This document shows positions 49,025 through 59,400 of a stretch of DNA of 64,000 nt, piece after piece. A program made the translations under genes and the position numbers. This DNA is from VXMO01 sp034422835. Lineage in GTDB: Bacteria; Chloroflexota; Dehalococcoidia; UBA6926. Location of the stretch: positions 248,001-312,000 of the forward strand of contig DAOUJJ010000007.1 in the NCBI GenBank assembly GCA_034422835.1, written 5' to 3'. The first letter of the stretch is position 1. Every line of letters begins with the position of its first letter. Below the pieces are notes generated by a model. That model made no database searches. It was not told the DNA's origin and saw nothing but the letters and a program-made list of their open reading frames with translations.

Positions 49025-49089
49025 GATTTTGTTGATAAGAACAAGAGTGGGACAGATAGCTGGGAATAGCGAATTATCGGCCTGATGTG

Positions 49090-50028
49090 ATGGCAGTGAC
49101 GGACTATTACAAGACTCTTGGGGTCTCGCGGACGGCCTCCGACAAGGAGATAAAGTCGGCGTTCCGTAAGCTTGCCCGCCAGTATCACCCCGACGTGAAT
49201 CCCGGCGACGAGGAGGCAGAGCGCCGCTTCAAGGAGATCAACGAGGCGCACGAGGTTCTCGGCGACACGGACAATCGCAAGAAATACGACAAGTACGGCG
49301 AGAACTGGGTGCATGCCGATCGCATCGAGGAGATGCAGCAGCAGGGAGGATTCGGCGCGGGGCCCGGCATGGGCGGCGCGTTCAGATTCGCAGGGGGACA
49401 GGGATTCTCCGGCCTCGGCGATATTCTCGGGCAGTTCTTCAGCGGTGGCGGTGGCGGAAGTGAGTCGGTATTCCGCCAGCGACCCCAACCTCAGCGTCCA
49501 CGCGACGTTCCTGTCGAAATAACACTCCAGGAGGCGTTTCACGGGACTCGGCGCTCGATGCGCGTGCAGGATGGAGAGGGTGGAACCCGGACAATCGAAG
49601 CGCAGATTCCGGCGGGTGTCGATACCGGCTCACGCGTGAAAATGAGCGGCGCAGGCCCCAAGACGCCTGCGGGCGGCAACTCCGATCTGTATCTGAAAGT
49701 GACGGTCAAGGCGGATTCACAATTCAGCCGCAAGGGCGCGGACCTTACGACGGAGGTCAAGGTTCCGATGCTCGACGCGCTGCTGGGCGGCGAGGTCATG
49801 GTGCCGACAATCGGCGGTTCCGGCGTGGCCCTTCGCATCCCGCCGGAGACGGACAACGGCCAGACGTTTCGCATCGCTGGCAAGGGAATGCCAAAGATGC
49901 GCGGAACCGGCGCGGGCGATCTACTCGTCAAGGTGAACGTGACGCTGCCGAAAGGCTTGCAGGAATCGGAGCGCGAGCTGTTGACGCAACTGCGCGGGAT
50001 GCGCGAGACGGCGGGAGGTACGGAATGA
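49090..50028 (+). CDS. DnaJ/CbpA-type co-chaperone
   Basis: 312 residues. J-domain YYKTLGVSRTASDKEIKSAFRKLARQYHPDVNPGD with the HPD that stimulates DnaK, a Gly/Phe linker (GGFGAGPGMGGAFRFAGGQGFSG), then the C-terminal peptide-binding domains (VPVEITLQEAFHGTRRSM, IPAGVDTGSRVKMSGAG, DLYLKVTVKADSQFSRKGADL). The Cys-rich zinc region of DnaJ is absent, so it is the CbpA/type II form. First gene of the heat-shock operon, it overlaps hspR by ATGA. DnaK is not in the window. Confidence 0.92.
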   Translation: MAVTDYYKTLGVSRTASDKEIKSAFRKLARQYHPDVNPGDEEAERRFKEINEAHEVLGDTDNRKKYDKYGENWVHADRIEEMQQQGGFGAGPGMGGAFRFAGGQGFSGLGDILGQFFSGGGGGSESVFRQRPQPQRPRDVPVEITLQEAFHGTRRSMRVQDGEGGTRTIEAQIPAGVDTGSRVKMSGAGPKTPAGGNSDLYLKVTVKADSQFSRKGADLTTEVKVPMLDALLGGEVMVPTIGGSGVALRIPPETDNGQTFRIAGKGMPKMRGTGAGDLLVKVNVTLPKGLQESERELLTQLRGMRETAGGTE

Positions 50029-50414
50029 GCTTCCGAAATCCGAGCGATCCTGTGTATTCCATCCGCGTTGCCGCGCGTCTGGTCGGTCTGCACGTGCAGA
50101 CGCTGCGCTATTACGAGCGGAACGGGATGGTGCAGCCACAACGTTCCCGCGGCAACGTGCGTTATTACAGTGATGCGGACCTTGAGAGAATCCAGAAAAT
50201 CAAGTCGCTCATCGATGAGCTTGGCGTCAATCTTGCCGGCGCGGAGGTGATCATGCGGATGAGCGGGCGCATGGCGGAGATGGAACAGCGCATCAAGGAC
50301 CTTGAGGGCGCGCTGGAGCGGCTGACAGGCGCCAGGGCGCTGGCGGATGGATCAGCAGACGGCACTGAAACACAGAGAATCAATCGCACTGAAAGCGAGG
50401 AAACACGGTCATGA
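50025..50414 (+). CDS. hspR: MerR-family heat-shock regulator (HspR-like)
   Basis: 129 residues. The winged HTH VYSIRVAARLVGLHVQTLRYYERNGMVQPQRSRGNVRYYSDADLERIQKIK is the HspR type, followed by GVNLAGAEVIMRMSGRMAEMEQRIKDLEGALERL, a coiled coil for dimerisation. HspR represses dnaK and clpB-type operons in several high-GC bacteria. Its place between a dnaJ-type gene and clpC suggests feedback control of this operon. Confidence 0.9.
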   Translation: MSFRNPSDPVYSIRVAARLVGLHVQTLRYYERNGMVQPQRSRGNVRYYSDADLERIQKIKSLIDELGVNLAGAEVIMRMSGRMAEMEQRIKDLEGALERLTGARALADGSADGTETQRINRTESEETRS

Positions 50415-52876
50415 TGAGCCCTGATCGCTTCACGGCCGGAGCGCAGGAGGCGCTCGCCGTGGCGCAGCAGACGGTGATGGATATGAGCCACAGTCAACTG
50501 GACGTGGAGCATATTGTCTATGCGATTTTCCAGCAGCCGGACAGTCAAGCCATCATGCTGCTGGAGCGGCTGGACATCGATGTTGACGCGATGGCGGATC
50601 GATTCGAGGGTGTGCTGAACAGCGCGCCAAAGGTGGCGGGCGGCACGACACAGCTCTATCTGACACCGCGAACACAGGGCCTTTTGACGGGCGCGACAAC
50701 GGCGTCCAAGAGGCTCAATTCCGAGCAAATCGGGACTGAGCACCTGCTGCTTGGCGCAGTGGGCGTGAATAACGGCGATTCTCACACCATTTTCCAGGAA
50801 TTCAACCTGACGCCGCCGCGCCTTGAGACGGCGCTTAAGGAGGCTCAGGGAGGCTCGGACGGCGCCGCTGACGCCGGAAAAGGGCGCTCTGAGCGGTCGT
50901 CCCGGGCGTTGGACCGCTACACCATCGATCTGACGACGTTGGCCGAAGAGGGCAAGTTGGACCCGGTCATCGGGCGGCAGGTTGAGATCCAGCGGGTGAT
51001 GCAGATACTGACGCGCCGCACCAAGAACAACCCGGTCATCATCGGCGAGGCGGGCGTCGGCAAGACGGCTATCGCCGAGGGGCTGGCACAGCGGATTATC
51101 GCCAAGGACGTGCCAGAGTCGTTGAGCCATGCGCGGGTGCATGCGCTGGATATGGGGGCGTTGGTTGCGGGGGCAAAGTTCCGCGGCGAATTCGAGGAGC
51201 GCGTCAAGAACGTTCTGAACGACGTGCGGAGCGCACACGGCGACATCGTGCTGTTCATCGATGAGCTGCATACGGTCGTGGGCGCGGGCGCTGCCGAGGG
51301 ATCGATGGACGCCTCCAACATGCTCAAGCCGGCGCTGTCCCGGGGCGAGCTACAGGCGGTGGGCGCGACGACGCTGGACGAGTACCGCAAGCACATCGAG
51401 AAGGACACGGCGCTGGAGCGGCGCTTCCAACCTGTGTATATCGAGGAGCCGTCCGTGGAGGACGCGATCCGTATTCTCCAGGGTGTCGCGCCGCGCTATG
51501 AGGCTCACCACAAGGTGACCATCACACCGGATGCGCTCGAGGCCGCCGTGCGGCTGAGCGCGCGGTACATCACGGACCGGCAGTTGCCGGACAAGGCCAT
51601 CGACCTCATCGACGAAGCGGGATCGCGGCTGCGGATCGACGCGGAATCGCACACGCCCGAGCTCAAGCAGATGGCGGAGCGGATGCGTCAGCTGGAAATC
51701 GAGAGTGAGGCAGCATCGCAGCGAGAGAATTACGAAGAAGCCGCGCGCCTCAAGCAGGAGCAGGCGCAGCTGCAGAACGACTACGACACAGCGTTCTCCA
51801 CATGGACACAGGAAAAGAAAATCCGCAACACCGTTGAGGCGGAGGACATCGCGACGCTGATTTCGGAGTGGACGGGCGTGCCGGTAAGCCGAATGCTGGA
51901 GGAAGAGACGCACCGGCTGACGCGGATGGAAGAGGAACTACATCGGCGCGTCATCGGGCAGGAGCAGGCCGTTACTGCGCTGTCCGACGCGATCCGGCGC
52001 GCGCGGGCGGGACTGAAAGACCCGGAACGCCCCATCGGCAGTTTCATCTTCCTGGGGCCAACTGGCGTCGGCAAGACGGAGTTGGCGCGGGCGCTTGCGC
52101 AGTTCCTGTTCGGCGACGAGGAGGCGATGATCCGGCTCGATATGTCGGAGTACGGCGAGCGGCATGAGGTCTCGCGGCTTGTGGGCGCCCCGCCCGGGTA
52201 CATCGGGTATGACGACGGCGGCCAACTGACGGAACTGGTGCGTCGGCGTCCGTATCGGGTGATCCTGTTCGACGAGATCGAGAAGGCGCACCCGGACGTG
52301 TTCAACATGTTCCTCCAGATACTGGAGGACGGACGGCTGACGGACGGGCACGGTCGGACGGTGGATTTCCGCAACACGGTCATCATCATGACGTCCAACC
52401 TTGGCACTGAGATTCTTCAACGGGAGCAGATCGGGCTGCTGCGCAACACGAACGGGGCGCAGGCGTTCCAGGACCTTCAGCGGTCCGTGGATCAGGCGCT
52501 CAAGAAGGCGTTCCGGCCGGAGTTCATCAACCGCATCGACGAGATCATCGTGTTCGAGCCGCTGAGCGAGGAGCAGATTCTGCAGATCGTGGATCTGATG
52601 GTGGCGGAGGTGCAGGAGCGGCTGGACGAGAAGAGCCTGCGGATCACACTGACGGACGCGGCACGGGAGTGGCTGGCCAAGGTTGGCTTCGATCCATCCT
52701 TTGGCGCGAGGCCGCTGAGGCGGGCCGTGCAGCGGCACGTTGAGAATGTGCTGGCGCGGGAGATTCTTGAGGGGCGATTCTCTGACGGGGACGAGATTTC
52801 GGTGGACATTGGCGACGAGGAGCTGACGTTCACGAAGGTTGGCACTGCGGCACCGGCCGTGGCGGCGGGGGTCTAG
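50411..52876 (+). CDS. clpC: ATP-dependent Clp unfoldase, ClpC-like
   Basis: 821-residue Hsp100 ring ATPase. Two Clp-N repeats (~5-145) lead to AAA module 1 (GEAGVGKTAIAEGLA, LFIDELHTVVGAG), then a short middle region with a UVR-like motif (RENYEEAARLKQEQAQLQ), and AAA module 2 (GPTGVGKTELARALA, VILFDEIEKAHPDVFN). The short middle favours ClpC over ClpB. QIGLL near residue 675 is where ClpP-binding IGF/IGL loops occur, so it may work with ClpP, whose gene is not in the window. The start overlaps hspR by 4 nt. Confidence 0.93.
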   Translation: MMSPDRFTAGAQEALAVAQQTVMDMSHSQLDVEHIVYAIFQQPDSQAIMLLERLDIDVDAMADRFEGVLNSAPKVAGGTTQLYLTPRTQGLLTGATTASKRLNSEQIGTEHLLLGAVGVNNGDSHTIFQEFNLTPPRLETALKEAQGGSDGAADAGKGRSERSSRALDRYTIDLTTLAEEGKLDPVIGRQVEIQRVMQILTRRTKNNPVIIGEAGVGKTAIAEGLAQRIIAKDVPESLSHARVHALDMGALVAGAKFRGEFEERVKNVLNDVRSAHGDIVLFIDELHTVVGAGAAEGSMDASNMLKPALSRGELQAVGATTLDEYRKHIEKDTALERRFQPVYIEEPSVEDAIRILQGVAPRYEAHHKVTITPDALEAAVRLSARYITDRQLPDKAIDLIDEAGSRLRIDAESHTPELKQMAERMRQLEIESEAASQRENYEEAARLKQEQAQLQNDYDTAFSTWTQEKKIRNTVEAEDIATLISEWTGVPVSRMLEEETHRLTRMEEELHRRVIGQEQAVTALSDAIRRARAGLKDPERPIGSFIFLGPTGVGKTELARALAQFLFGDEEAMIRLDMSEYGERHEVSRLVGAPPGYIGYDDGGQLTELVRRRPYRVILFDEIEKAHPDVFNMFLQILEDGRLTDGHGRTVDFRNTVIIMTSNLGTEILQREQIGLLRNTNGAQAFQDLQRSVDQALKKAFRPEFINRIDEIIVFEPLSEEQILQIVDLMVAEVQERLDEKSLRITLTDAAREWLAKVGFDPSFGARPLRRAVQRHVENVLAREILEGRFSDGDEISVDIGDEELTFTKVGTAAPAVAAGV

Positions 52877-53751
52877 TGACTGATTATCCGTTGGGAGAGG
52901 GGTTTGTCTCCGTTGAGGGGATGCGCCTGCAGTACGTGGAGGCGGGGCCGAGCGACGGGCCGCCGCTCGTGTTCCTGCACGGAATCGGCGGGGGCATCGA
53001 GGACTGGTGGGCGAACCTGGGGTATTTCGGCGAGCAGGGGTACCGGGTTCTCGCGCCCAGCTCCCCGGGGCACGGCACGTCCGATTATCCCCATGACGGC
53101 TGGAATCCGGCTGAAAGCGGCAAGACAATCATGGCGCTGCTGGACGCGTGGGGAATCGAAACGGCCTCGCTGATTGGGCACTCTGCGGGCGGGATATCGG
53201 CGATATTGGCCACGCTTGAGAGCCCGGAGAGGGTGACGGGCCTTGTGCTCGTCTCGCCGGGCGGTCTGACGCGGAAGGTTGGATGGCCGCTAAGGCTGGT
53301 GACCATTCCATTCCTAGGAGAGGCGCTGTGGCAGCCACGGTTACTGTCCGGGCATCGGGCGAGCAAGACCATCTTCGCCGATGAAGACCTGGTGAATCGC
53401 AGGATCATGGATGAGTGGGTATCCCGGCAACGGGGGTCGCAACAGCGTAAAGCGTTCTTCAAGCTGCTGCGGGAGGGGCTTACCGTGCAGGGGCTCAAGC
53501 ATAAGTACGATTTGCGGGACCGCGTGCGCGGCATTCACTGTCCAACGCTGATTTTCTGGGGGCGGGAGGATATTATAGTGCCGTCGCCGGAGAGGCAGGA
53601 AGGACACTTGCTGTCATGGCCGGAGGCGGAGTTCATGGAGCTATCGCCGTCCGGGCACTGGCCGCAGGTGGAGCAGGCTGAGGTGTTCAACCGGGAGACG
53701 GCAGGGTTTCTAACGAAGGTGGTTACCCCGTCCGAGAGCTCGAACCCCTAA
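52876..53751 (+). CDS. Alpha/beta hydrolase
   Basis: 291 residues with the oxyanion-loop HGIGGG (VFLHGIGGGIEDWW), nucleophile in IGHSAGGISA (Ser near 102), acid in LIFWGREDIIVP and His in SGHWPQVE. This is the order of esterases and meta-cleavage-product hydrolases. GTG 52876 shares a base with the clpC stop, so it is probably the last gene of the heat-shock transcript. Substrate unknown. Confidence 0.87.
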   Translation: MTDYPLGEGFVSVEGMRLQYVEAGPSDGPPLVFLHGIGGGIEDWWANLGYFGEQGYRVLAPSSPGHGTSDYPHDGWNPAESGKTIMALLDAWGIETASLIGHSAGGISAILATLESPERVTGLVLVSPGGLTRKVGWPLRLVTIPFLGEALWQPRLLSGHRASKTIFADEDLVNRRIMDEWVSRQRGSQQRKAFFKLLREGLTVQGLKHKYDLRDRVRGIHCPTLIFWGREDIIVPSPERQEGHLLSWPEAEFMELSPSGHWPQVEQAEVFNRETAGFLTKVVTPSESSNP

Positions 53752-53823
53752 TCCTGACTCTCTCCCTGAGGCGGGCAAGCGGCATGGCAGGCGCGATGCC
53801 CCACTTGGCGATATTATCTGGAC

Positions 53824-54105
53824 ATGAACATTCAATCGAAAGCGCCGACGGTCTTGGCCTTGGCTGTGCTTCTCGGCGCTACCTTCGTCGGTTGGTATTG
53901 GGTCTGGGGAATCTTTTTCCTGTACTGGGCCGTGTTCGGAATCGTGAGAGGTGAAGCCTTCGTGGTGCAACCCGTTTCACGGGACAAAAGCCCGGCACTC
54001 TTCTGGCTGATAAGCATTTCATGGGTGGTTCTCGCCGGGCTCACCATCTTATACGATTTCTTCCCCGACACCGCACTAATCTGGTCGGGAGATGGCAATG
54101 GCTAA
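53824..54105 (+). CDS. Small hypothetical membrane protein
   Basis: 93 residues with two to three hydrophobic helices (TVLALAVLLGATFVGWYWVW, IFFLYWAVFGIV, LFWLISISWVVLAGLTILY) rich in aromatic residues and a short acidic end. It overlaps the Rieske oxygenase gene by 8-14 nt, which implies translational coupling. It may anchor the oxygenase pair to the membrane, but this is only positional inference. The 72 nt before it show no clear promoter. Confidence 0.65.
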   Translation: MNIQSKAPTVLALAVLLGATFVGWYWVWGIFFLYWAVFGIVRGEAFVVQPVSRDKSPALFWLISISWVVLAGLTILYDFFPDTALIWSGDGNG

Positions 54106-55243
54106 TCAAAGAGGGATGCCCATCCTGCCGGTTGAGGCCTACACCTCACAGGAGTGGTTCGACCGGGAGCAGGAGCGCATATTCTCGCGCACATGGGCCT
54201 GCGCCGGCTTTGCTGAGGACATAAGCAAGCCGGGGCAGTACGTATCCGTTCAGGCAGGGCTGAACAACATATTCATCGTAATGGGGCGGGACAGGCGGTT
54301 GAGAGCGTTCCACAACATCTGCCGCCACAGGGGAACGCAACTGTTGCGGGCCGTGGGCGAGACTCAACGGGCCATCGTCTGTCCCTATCATGACTGGACG
54401 TATGACCTGGAAGGCCGTCTGATTTCCGTGCCCGCCAGGGAGAGTCATTTCCCGGATGTTGACTTTGACGGCATCCACCTCAAGAAGGCGTCCGTGGACA
54501 TGTGGCGGGGGATGCTGTGGGTACACCCGGACGAGAACGCGGGCTCAATCATGGATTGGTTCGGCGAGGTGGAACCTTACCTGGGGCCGCATGACGTGGA
54601 GAATCTGGTGGAGTACCCGGACGGCCGCACCGAGCACGTCATCCAAGCCAACTGGAAGATCGTCGTGGAGAACTACATCGATGGCTACCATCTTGCGCAC
54701 CTCCACTCCGGCACGCTGGCGATGTACGATCATTCACGAATCGAATCGGGATTCGTAGGACCCCACTTCGCTTTTTGGGAGCCCCTTGCACCGGAGTACG
54801 CAGAGAACGTGGAGAAGAACGCTCCCTATCCCCTGGTTGTTCCGGTAGAGAAGGTTGGCGCATGGGTGCCGATGTTGTTCCCCGGCATAGGGCTGGGGGA
54901 GTCGGAGAGTTCCTGGTCCCTGTTCCATATAACTCCTCTCGCCCCCGACCGCACCAGGGTGGTCACGCGCACCAGAGTGGCCGCCGCCTCTTCCTGGGCT
55001 TTCGTACGCCAGCAGTTTCGCTCATATAGCTTCTGGACCAATCGAGTCTCGGGCAAGTACAAGGGTGATGGGGACGATCCCATGGCATCCGGCGACTTCA
55101 TGGCAGAGGACATCTACGCTTGCGAGCAACAGCAGAAGTCCCTCAAAAGCCCTTACTTCGAGCACGGCCCTTCATCTGTAGGCGAGGCCGGCGTGCGGGG
55201 TCACCAGGAGCTCGTGAAGGCCTGGGTCGAGGGCGAAAGGTGA
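54098..55243 (+). CDS. Rieske non-heme iron oxygenase, alpha subunit
   Basis: About 381 residues. The Rieske cluster site CRH-x17-CPYH lies near residues 70-92 (NICRHRGTQLL, IVCPYHDWTY). The mononuclear-iron facial triad lies in NWKIVVENYIDGYHLAHLHSGTL, with a later Asp expected. These enzymes hydroxylate or demethylate aromatic rings or N-methyl compounds. ATG 54098 with GGGAG 6 nt upstream is preferred over ATG 54092. The reductase gene starts inside its stop codon (GTGA). No beta subunit is visible. Substrate cannot be assigned. Confidence 0.9.
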   Translation: MANQRGMPILPVEAYTSQEWFDREQERIFSRTWACAGFAEDISKPGQYVSVQAGLNNIFIVMGRDRRLRAFHNICRHRGTQLLRAVGETQRAIVCPYHDWTYDLEGRLISVPARESHFPDVDFDGIHLKKASVDMWRGMLWVHPDENAGSIMDWFGEVEPYLGPHDVENLVEYPDGRTEHVIQANWKIVVENYIDGYHLAHLHSGTLAMYDHSRIESGFVGPHFAFWEPLAPEYAENVEKNAPYPLVVPVEKVGAWVPMLFPGIGLGESESSWSLFHITPLAPDRTRVVTRTRVAAASSWAFVRQQFRSYSFWTNRVSGKYKGDGDDPMASGDFMAEDIYACEQQQKSLKSPYFEHGPSSVGEAGVRGHQELVKAWVEGER

Positions 55244-56298
55244 CTGGTGAATTCCATCGCTTGCGGGTAATCGAGACCCGTCCTGAGACCGAGCATTCGA
55301 CGAGCGTTCTGTTCGAAGTTCCACCGGAACTGCGCGAGATATTCCGCTGGAAGGCCGGACAGCACATCACCCTGCGCTTTTATCTAGGTGGCGAAGAGGT
55401 TCGACGCCCCTATTCCATTTCCGACGCGCCGGAGGCCGGAACTCTCCTGCGCATCACCGTCAAGCGACATAAGGGAGGCCTTGTCTCTAACCACGTTAAC
55501 GAGGAAGTGGCCGCCGGCGACATCATCGACGTGATGCCGCCCTTCGGTGGCTTCTATCTTGATCCGGATCCCAGAGCGAGGCGCACCTACTATTTCTTCG
55601 GCGCAGGCAGCGGCATCACGCCCTTGTTCGCCATGATCCGCTCAGTTCTTCATGCCGAGCCTTATTCGGCGGTTCGCCTGGCCTACGGCAACGTCAACGC
55701 CGACTCTGTCATCTTTCGCGAGAAACTGGCACGTATGGAGGAACAGTTCGGGGAACGTATGACAGTTCGCCACGTCCTGTCGTCCCCCTCCCGGCTGTCA
55801 TCTTTCCGCTACTGGAAGCGGGGGTGGATCGACGCCGGGCGTGTAGCCGAGTTCATAGAGGAACATCCACCCTATGCCCAGGACACCCGGTACTATGTTT
55901 GCGGTCCGGCAGGTATGAACGCCACCGTGCGGGGCGCGCTCGCAGGAATGGACGTACCGAACGCGCGCATTCACATGGAGAACTACGGCGCCGTCACGCC
56001 GCCCGACGATTCGGTCGCGGGTATAGCGGCGGAGGCCACAGTACGGCTCAGAGGCACAACTTCGTCGGTGGTGGTATCGGCAGGACAGACGGTGCTGAAC
56101 GCGGTGCGGGCCGTGAACGAAACTCCTCCCTATTCCTGCGAATCGGGAGTCTGCGGAGCCTGCCGGGCGAGGCTGCGGCGCGGAAAAGTGCATCTCCGGG
56201 CACGCATGGCTCTCACCGACGCTGAGATCTCTAGGGGCGCAATCCTCACCTGTCAGGCTCTCCCCACAACACTGCAACTGACCGTAGATTACGATTGA
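55240..56298 (+). CDS. FAD/2Fe-2S oxygenase reductase
   Basis: 352 residues. The FAD domain has RRPYSISDAP, the NAD(P)H domain YYFFGAGSGITPLFAMIRSVL and YYVCGPAGMN, and the C-terminal plant-type ferredoxin CESGVCGACRARL with a later LTCQA Cys. This FNR-ferredoxin order is that of class IB/III oxygenase reductases and glycine-betaine or phenylacetate-type systems. It should feed electrons to the upstream Rieske oxygenase. GTG 55240 overlaps that stop; a longer frame from 55120 lies inside the oxygenase gene and is not used. Confidence 0.92.
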   Translation: MTGEFHRLRVIETRPETEHSTSVLFEVPPELREIFRWKAGQHITLRFYLGGEEVRRPYSISDAPEAGTLLRITVKRHKGGLVSNHVNEEVAAGDIIDVMPPFGGFYLDPDPRARRTYYFFGAGSGITPLFAMIRSVLHAEPYSAVRLAYGNVNADSVIFREKLARMEEQFGERMTVRHVLSSPSRLSSFRYWKRGWIDAGRVAEFIEEHPPYAQDTRYYVCGPAGMNATVRGALAGMDVPNARIHMENYGAVTPPDDSVAGIAAEATVRLRGTTSSVVVSAGQTVLNAVRAVNETPPYSCESGVCGACRARLRRGKVHLRARMALTDAEISRGAILTCQALPTTLQLTVDYD

Positions 56299-56401
56299 GT
56301 TTTCGCCGAGTTTCTCTTTCTACTCGCGTAGAATTGATTTATCTGGGTGAAAGTGCCCGGAAATGAGCGTTAATCGTTCGCCCATCTCTGCGCCGCGTGC
56401 C

Positions 56402-56407
56402 TATAAT
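56402..56407 (+). promoter_or_regulatory. Consensus -10 (TATAAT) of dnaE
   Basis: TATAAT ends 14 nt before ATG 56422, so transcription would begin within ~8 nt of the start codon. No Shine-Dalgarno sequence is present, which fits a nearly leaderless mRNA. The -35 is weak (TTCGCC at a 19-nt spacing). Confidence 0.5.
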
Positions 56408-56421
56408 CAGCATATCTTGTG

Positions 56422-59400
56422 ATGTTTGCGCACCTGCATACACATTCAGAGTTCAGCCTGCTGGATGGCTTGTGCCGCATTCCCGACCTGGTTGGACACG
56501 CTCGCGAGCTTGGATTTGAGTCGCTTGCCCTGACGGATCACGGGAGCCTGTACGGCATCGTCGATTTCTACCGGGAGGCAAAAGAGGCGGGGATCAAGCC
56601 GATCATCGGCGTGGAGGCGTACGTCGCGCCGGGCAGCAGGACGGATCGCACGCCGGGTGACAAGCAGTCGTATCATCTCGTGCTGCTGGCCAGGAATGAT
56701 GAGGGATACCACAACCTGCTGCGGCTGGTCAGCATCGCCCATTTGGAGGGCTTTTACTATCGTCCGCGGATGGACCGCGAGGTGCTGGAGCAGTACGGTT
56801 CCGGGCTGATTGCGCTATCGGCGTGCATGGCGGGCGAGGTGGCACGGGCGCTGATGGAGAACCGCCCTGACGACGCGCGAGAGGCGGCGCTGTGGCACAA
56901 GAAGACGTTTGACGGGTATTACATCGAGATTCAGCGGCACCCGGGCATTGCGGAGCTTGATCGGCTGAACACCATGCTCCTCGATCTGGCGCAAGAGTTG
57001 GATATTCCCATCGTCGCGACGAATGACCTGCACTACACGCGGCAGGCGGATGCAGAGGCACATGATGTTCTGCTGTGCATCCAGACGAACTCGACGGTCG
57101 ATGACACCAATCGGATGCGGATGGAGGACGACGGGTTCTACCTGAAGTCCGAGGCGGAGATGCGGGAGTTGTTCGCGGACCTGCCGGAGGCGATCGAGAA
57201 CGCGGGGCGCATCGCGGACGAGTGCAATCTTGAGTTGGAGTTCAACCGGCTGCTGCTGCCGCAGATCGAACTGCCGGACGGGCTTTCTTCGTTCGAGTAC
57301 CTTGAACGGCTCTGCTACGAGGGATTCGACCAACGGTACGCGGAATACGCGGACACGGAGCGGGCACGCGAGCGGGTTGCCTACGAACTGGACGTGATCC
57401 GGCAGATGGACTTCGCGGACTATTTCCTCGTCGTGTGGGATCTGGTGGCGTATGCGCGCAAGCAGGGAATCCTTGTGGGAGTGCGCGGGAGCGCGGCGGC
57501 CAGCGCGGTGCTGTATTGCCTCTATATCACGAATATCGAGCCGCTCAGATATGACCTCGTCTTCGAGCGGTTCCTGAATCTTGAGCGCAAGGAGATGCCG
57601 GATATCGACCTTGATATCGAGGACGAGCGGCGGGATGAGTTGATTGACTACGTGACGCGCCGCTACGGCCAGGATCGCGTGGCGCAGATCATCACGTTTG
57701 GCACGTTCGGGGCGCGGGCAGGCATCCGCGACGTTGGGCGGGCGATGGGGATGTCGTTCGGCGAGGTGGACCAGGTGGCGCGGCTGCTGCCGGCGGGGGC
57801 GCATCCGTCATCGCTGCGGGACTCATTGGACAGGCTCCCACAGTTCCGCGACGCCTATGACCGTGATCCGCAAGTGCAGAAGCTGGTCACGACGGCGATA
57901 CAGCTTGAGGGGATTGCGCGAAACGCGAGCACGCATGCGGCGGGGGTGGTGATCTCCCGGGAACCGCTAGTGAACGTGGTACCACTCCAACGGCCGGTCA
58001 AGAGCGCGGGGTCGGACGACGACGGTGTGCCGATGACGCAGTGGGATATGCACCGCGTGGCGGAGGCGGGGCTTCTCAAGCTGGACCTGCTTGGGCTGAC
58101 GAACCTGACGACGCTGGCGCGGACACGCGATCTGATTGAGCAGCGGCACGGCAAGCGAATCGATATTGACTCGATTCCGCTCGACGATTCGAAGACCTTT
58201 GACCTGCTGTCGTCGGGCAAGACTATGGGACTATTCCAGCTTGAGGGACAGGGGATGACGCGGTGGATCCAGCGGCTTCAGCCGCGATCACTGAACGAGG
58301 TCTCGGCGATGATCGCGCTCTACCGGCCGGGTCCGATGGAGCACATACCGCGCTATATCGACAGCAAGAAGGGTGAGATTTCCGCCACGTTCCCGCACGA
58401 CGACCTCAGGGACATCCTGCATGAGACGTACGGTGTCATCGTGTACCAGGACCAGGTGCTGCAGATTGCACAGCGCTTTGCGGGGTACAGCCTCGGGCAG
58501 GCGGACATCGTGCGCAAGGCGATGGGCAAGAAGGTGCGGGAGATCATGGAGGCGGAGGAACAGGGGTTCCTCACCGGGTCGGTCAAGAAAGGTTATTCGG
58601 AGCACGACGCGCGGGAAATCTTCAGACTCATCGAGCCATTTGCCGGGTATGCGTTCAACAAGGCGCACAGCGTGAGCTATGCCTATATTGCGTACCAGAC
58701 GGCGTATTTCAAGGCGAATTATCCGCGTGAATACATGGCGTCACTGCTGAACGCGCACCTGGGGTCGCAGGATCGCGCGGGGGCAGACGCGGAGGAATGC
58801 CGTGCGCTGGGACTGACCGTTGCTCCACCGAGCGTGAACGCAAGCACGGAAGAGTTTTCCATCGAAGACGTTCAGGACCCGAATGACGAGTCTCCGGCGG
58901 ACGACGCTGTGATTCGCGTGGGGCTCTCAGCAATCAAGAACGTGGGGTACGGGGCGGCGCAGGCGCTGGTGGAGGAACGCAAGGCGAATGGCGTGTTCAA
59001 AGACCTAGGCGATTTCATCGGGCGGGCGGACCTCACGTCGCTCAATCGGCGCGGACTGGAGAACCTGATCAAGGCCGGGGCGCTGGACGAGCTTGGCGAC
59101 CGGGCGACGCTGTTGGCCAATGTTGAGCGGATACTCTCATCCGCGTCTCAGCAGCAGCGGCAACGAAACTCATCGCAGTCCAGCATGTTTGACACGTTGG
59201 CGGGCGACCCTGCCCTGGATCTGCCGAGCATTGAATTGACGCCCGCGGATGCTGCAGCGTCAAACGAGGAGAAGGGGGCGTGGGAGAAGGAACTCATGGG
59301 CATCCACTTCTCCAACGATCCGTACCGGGTTCTCCGAGCAGCGCGGTTGCCAGAAGACCTAACACCATGCACGAACGTCTCCGCCGAAATGGAAAGGGAC

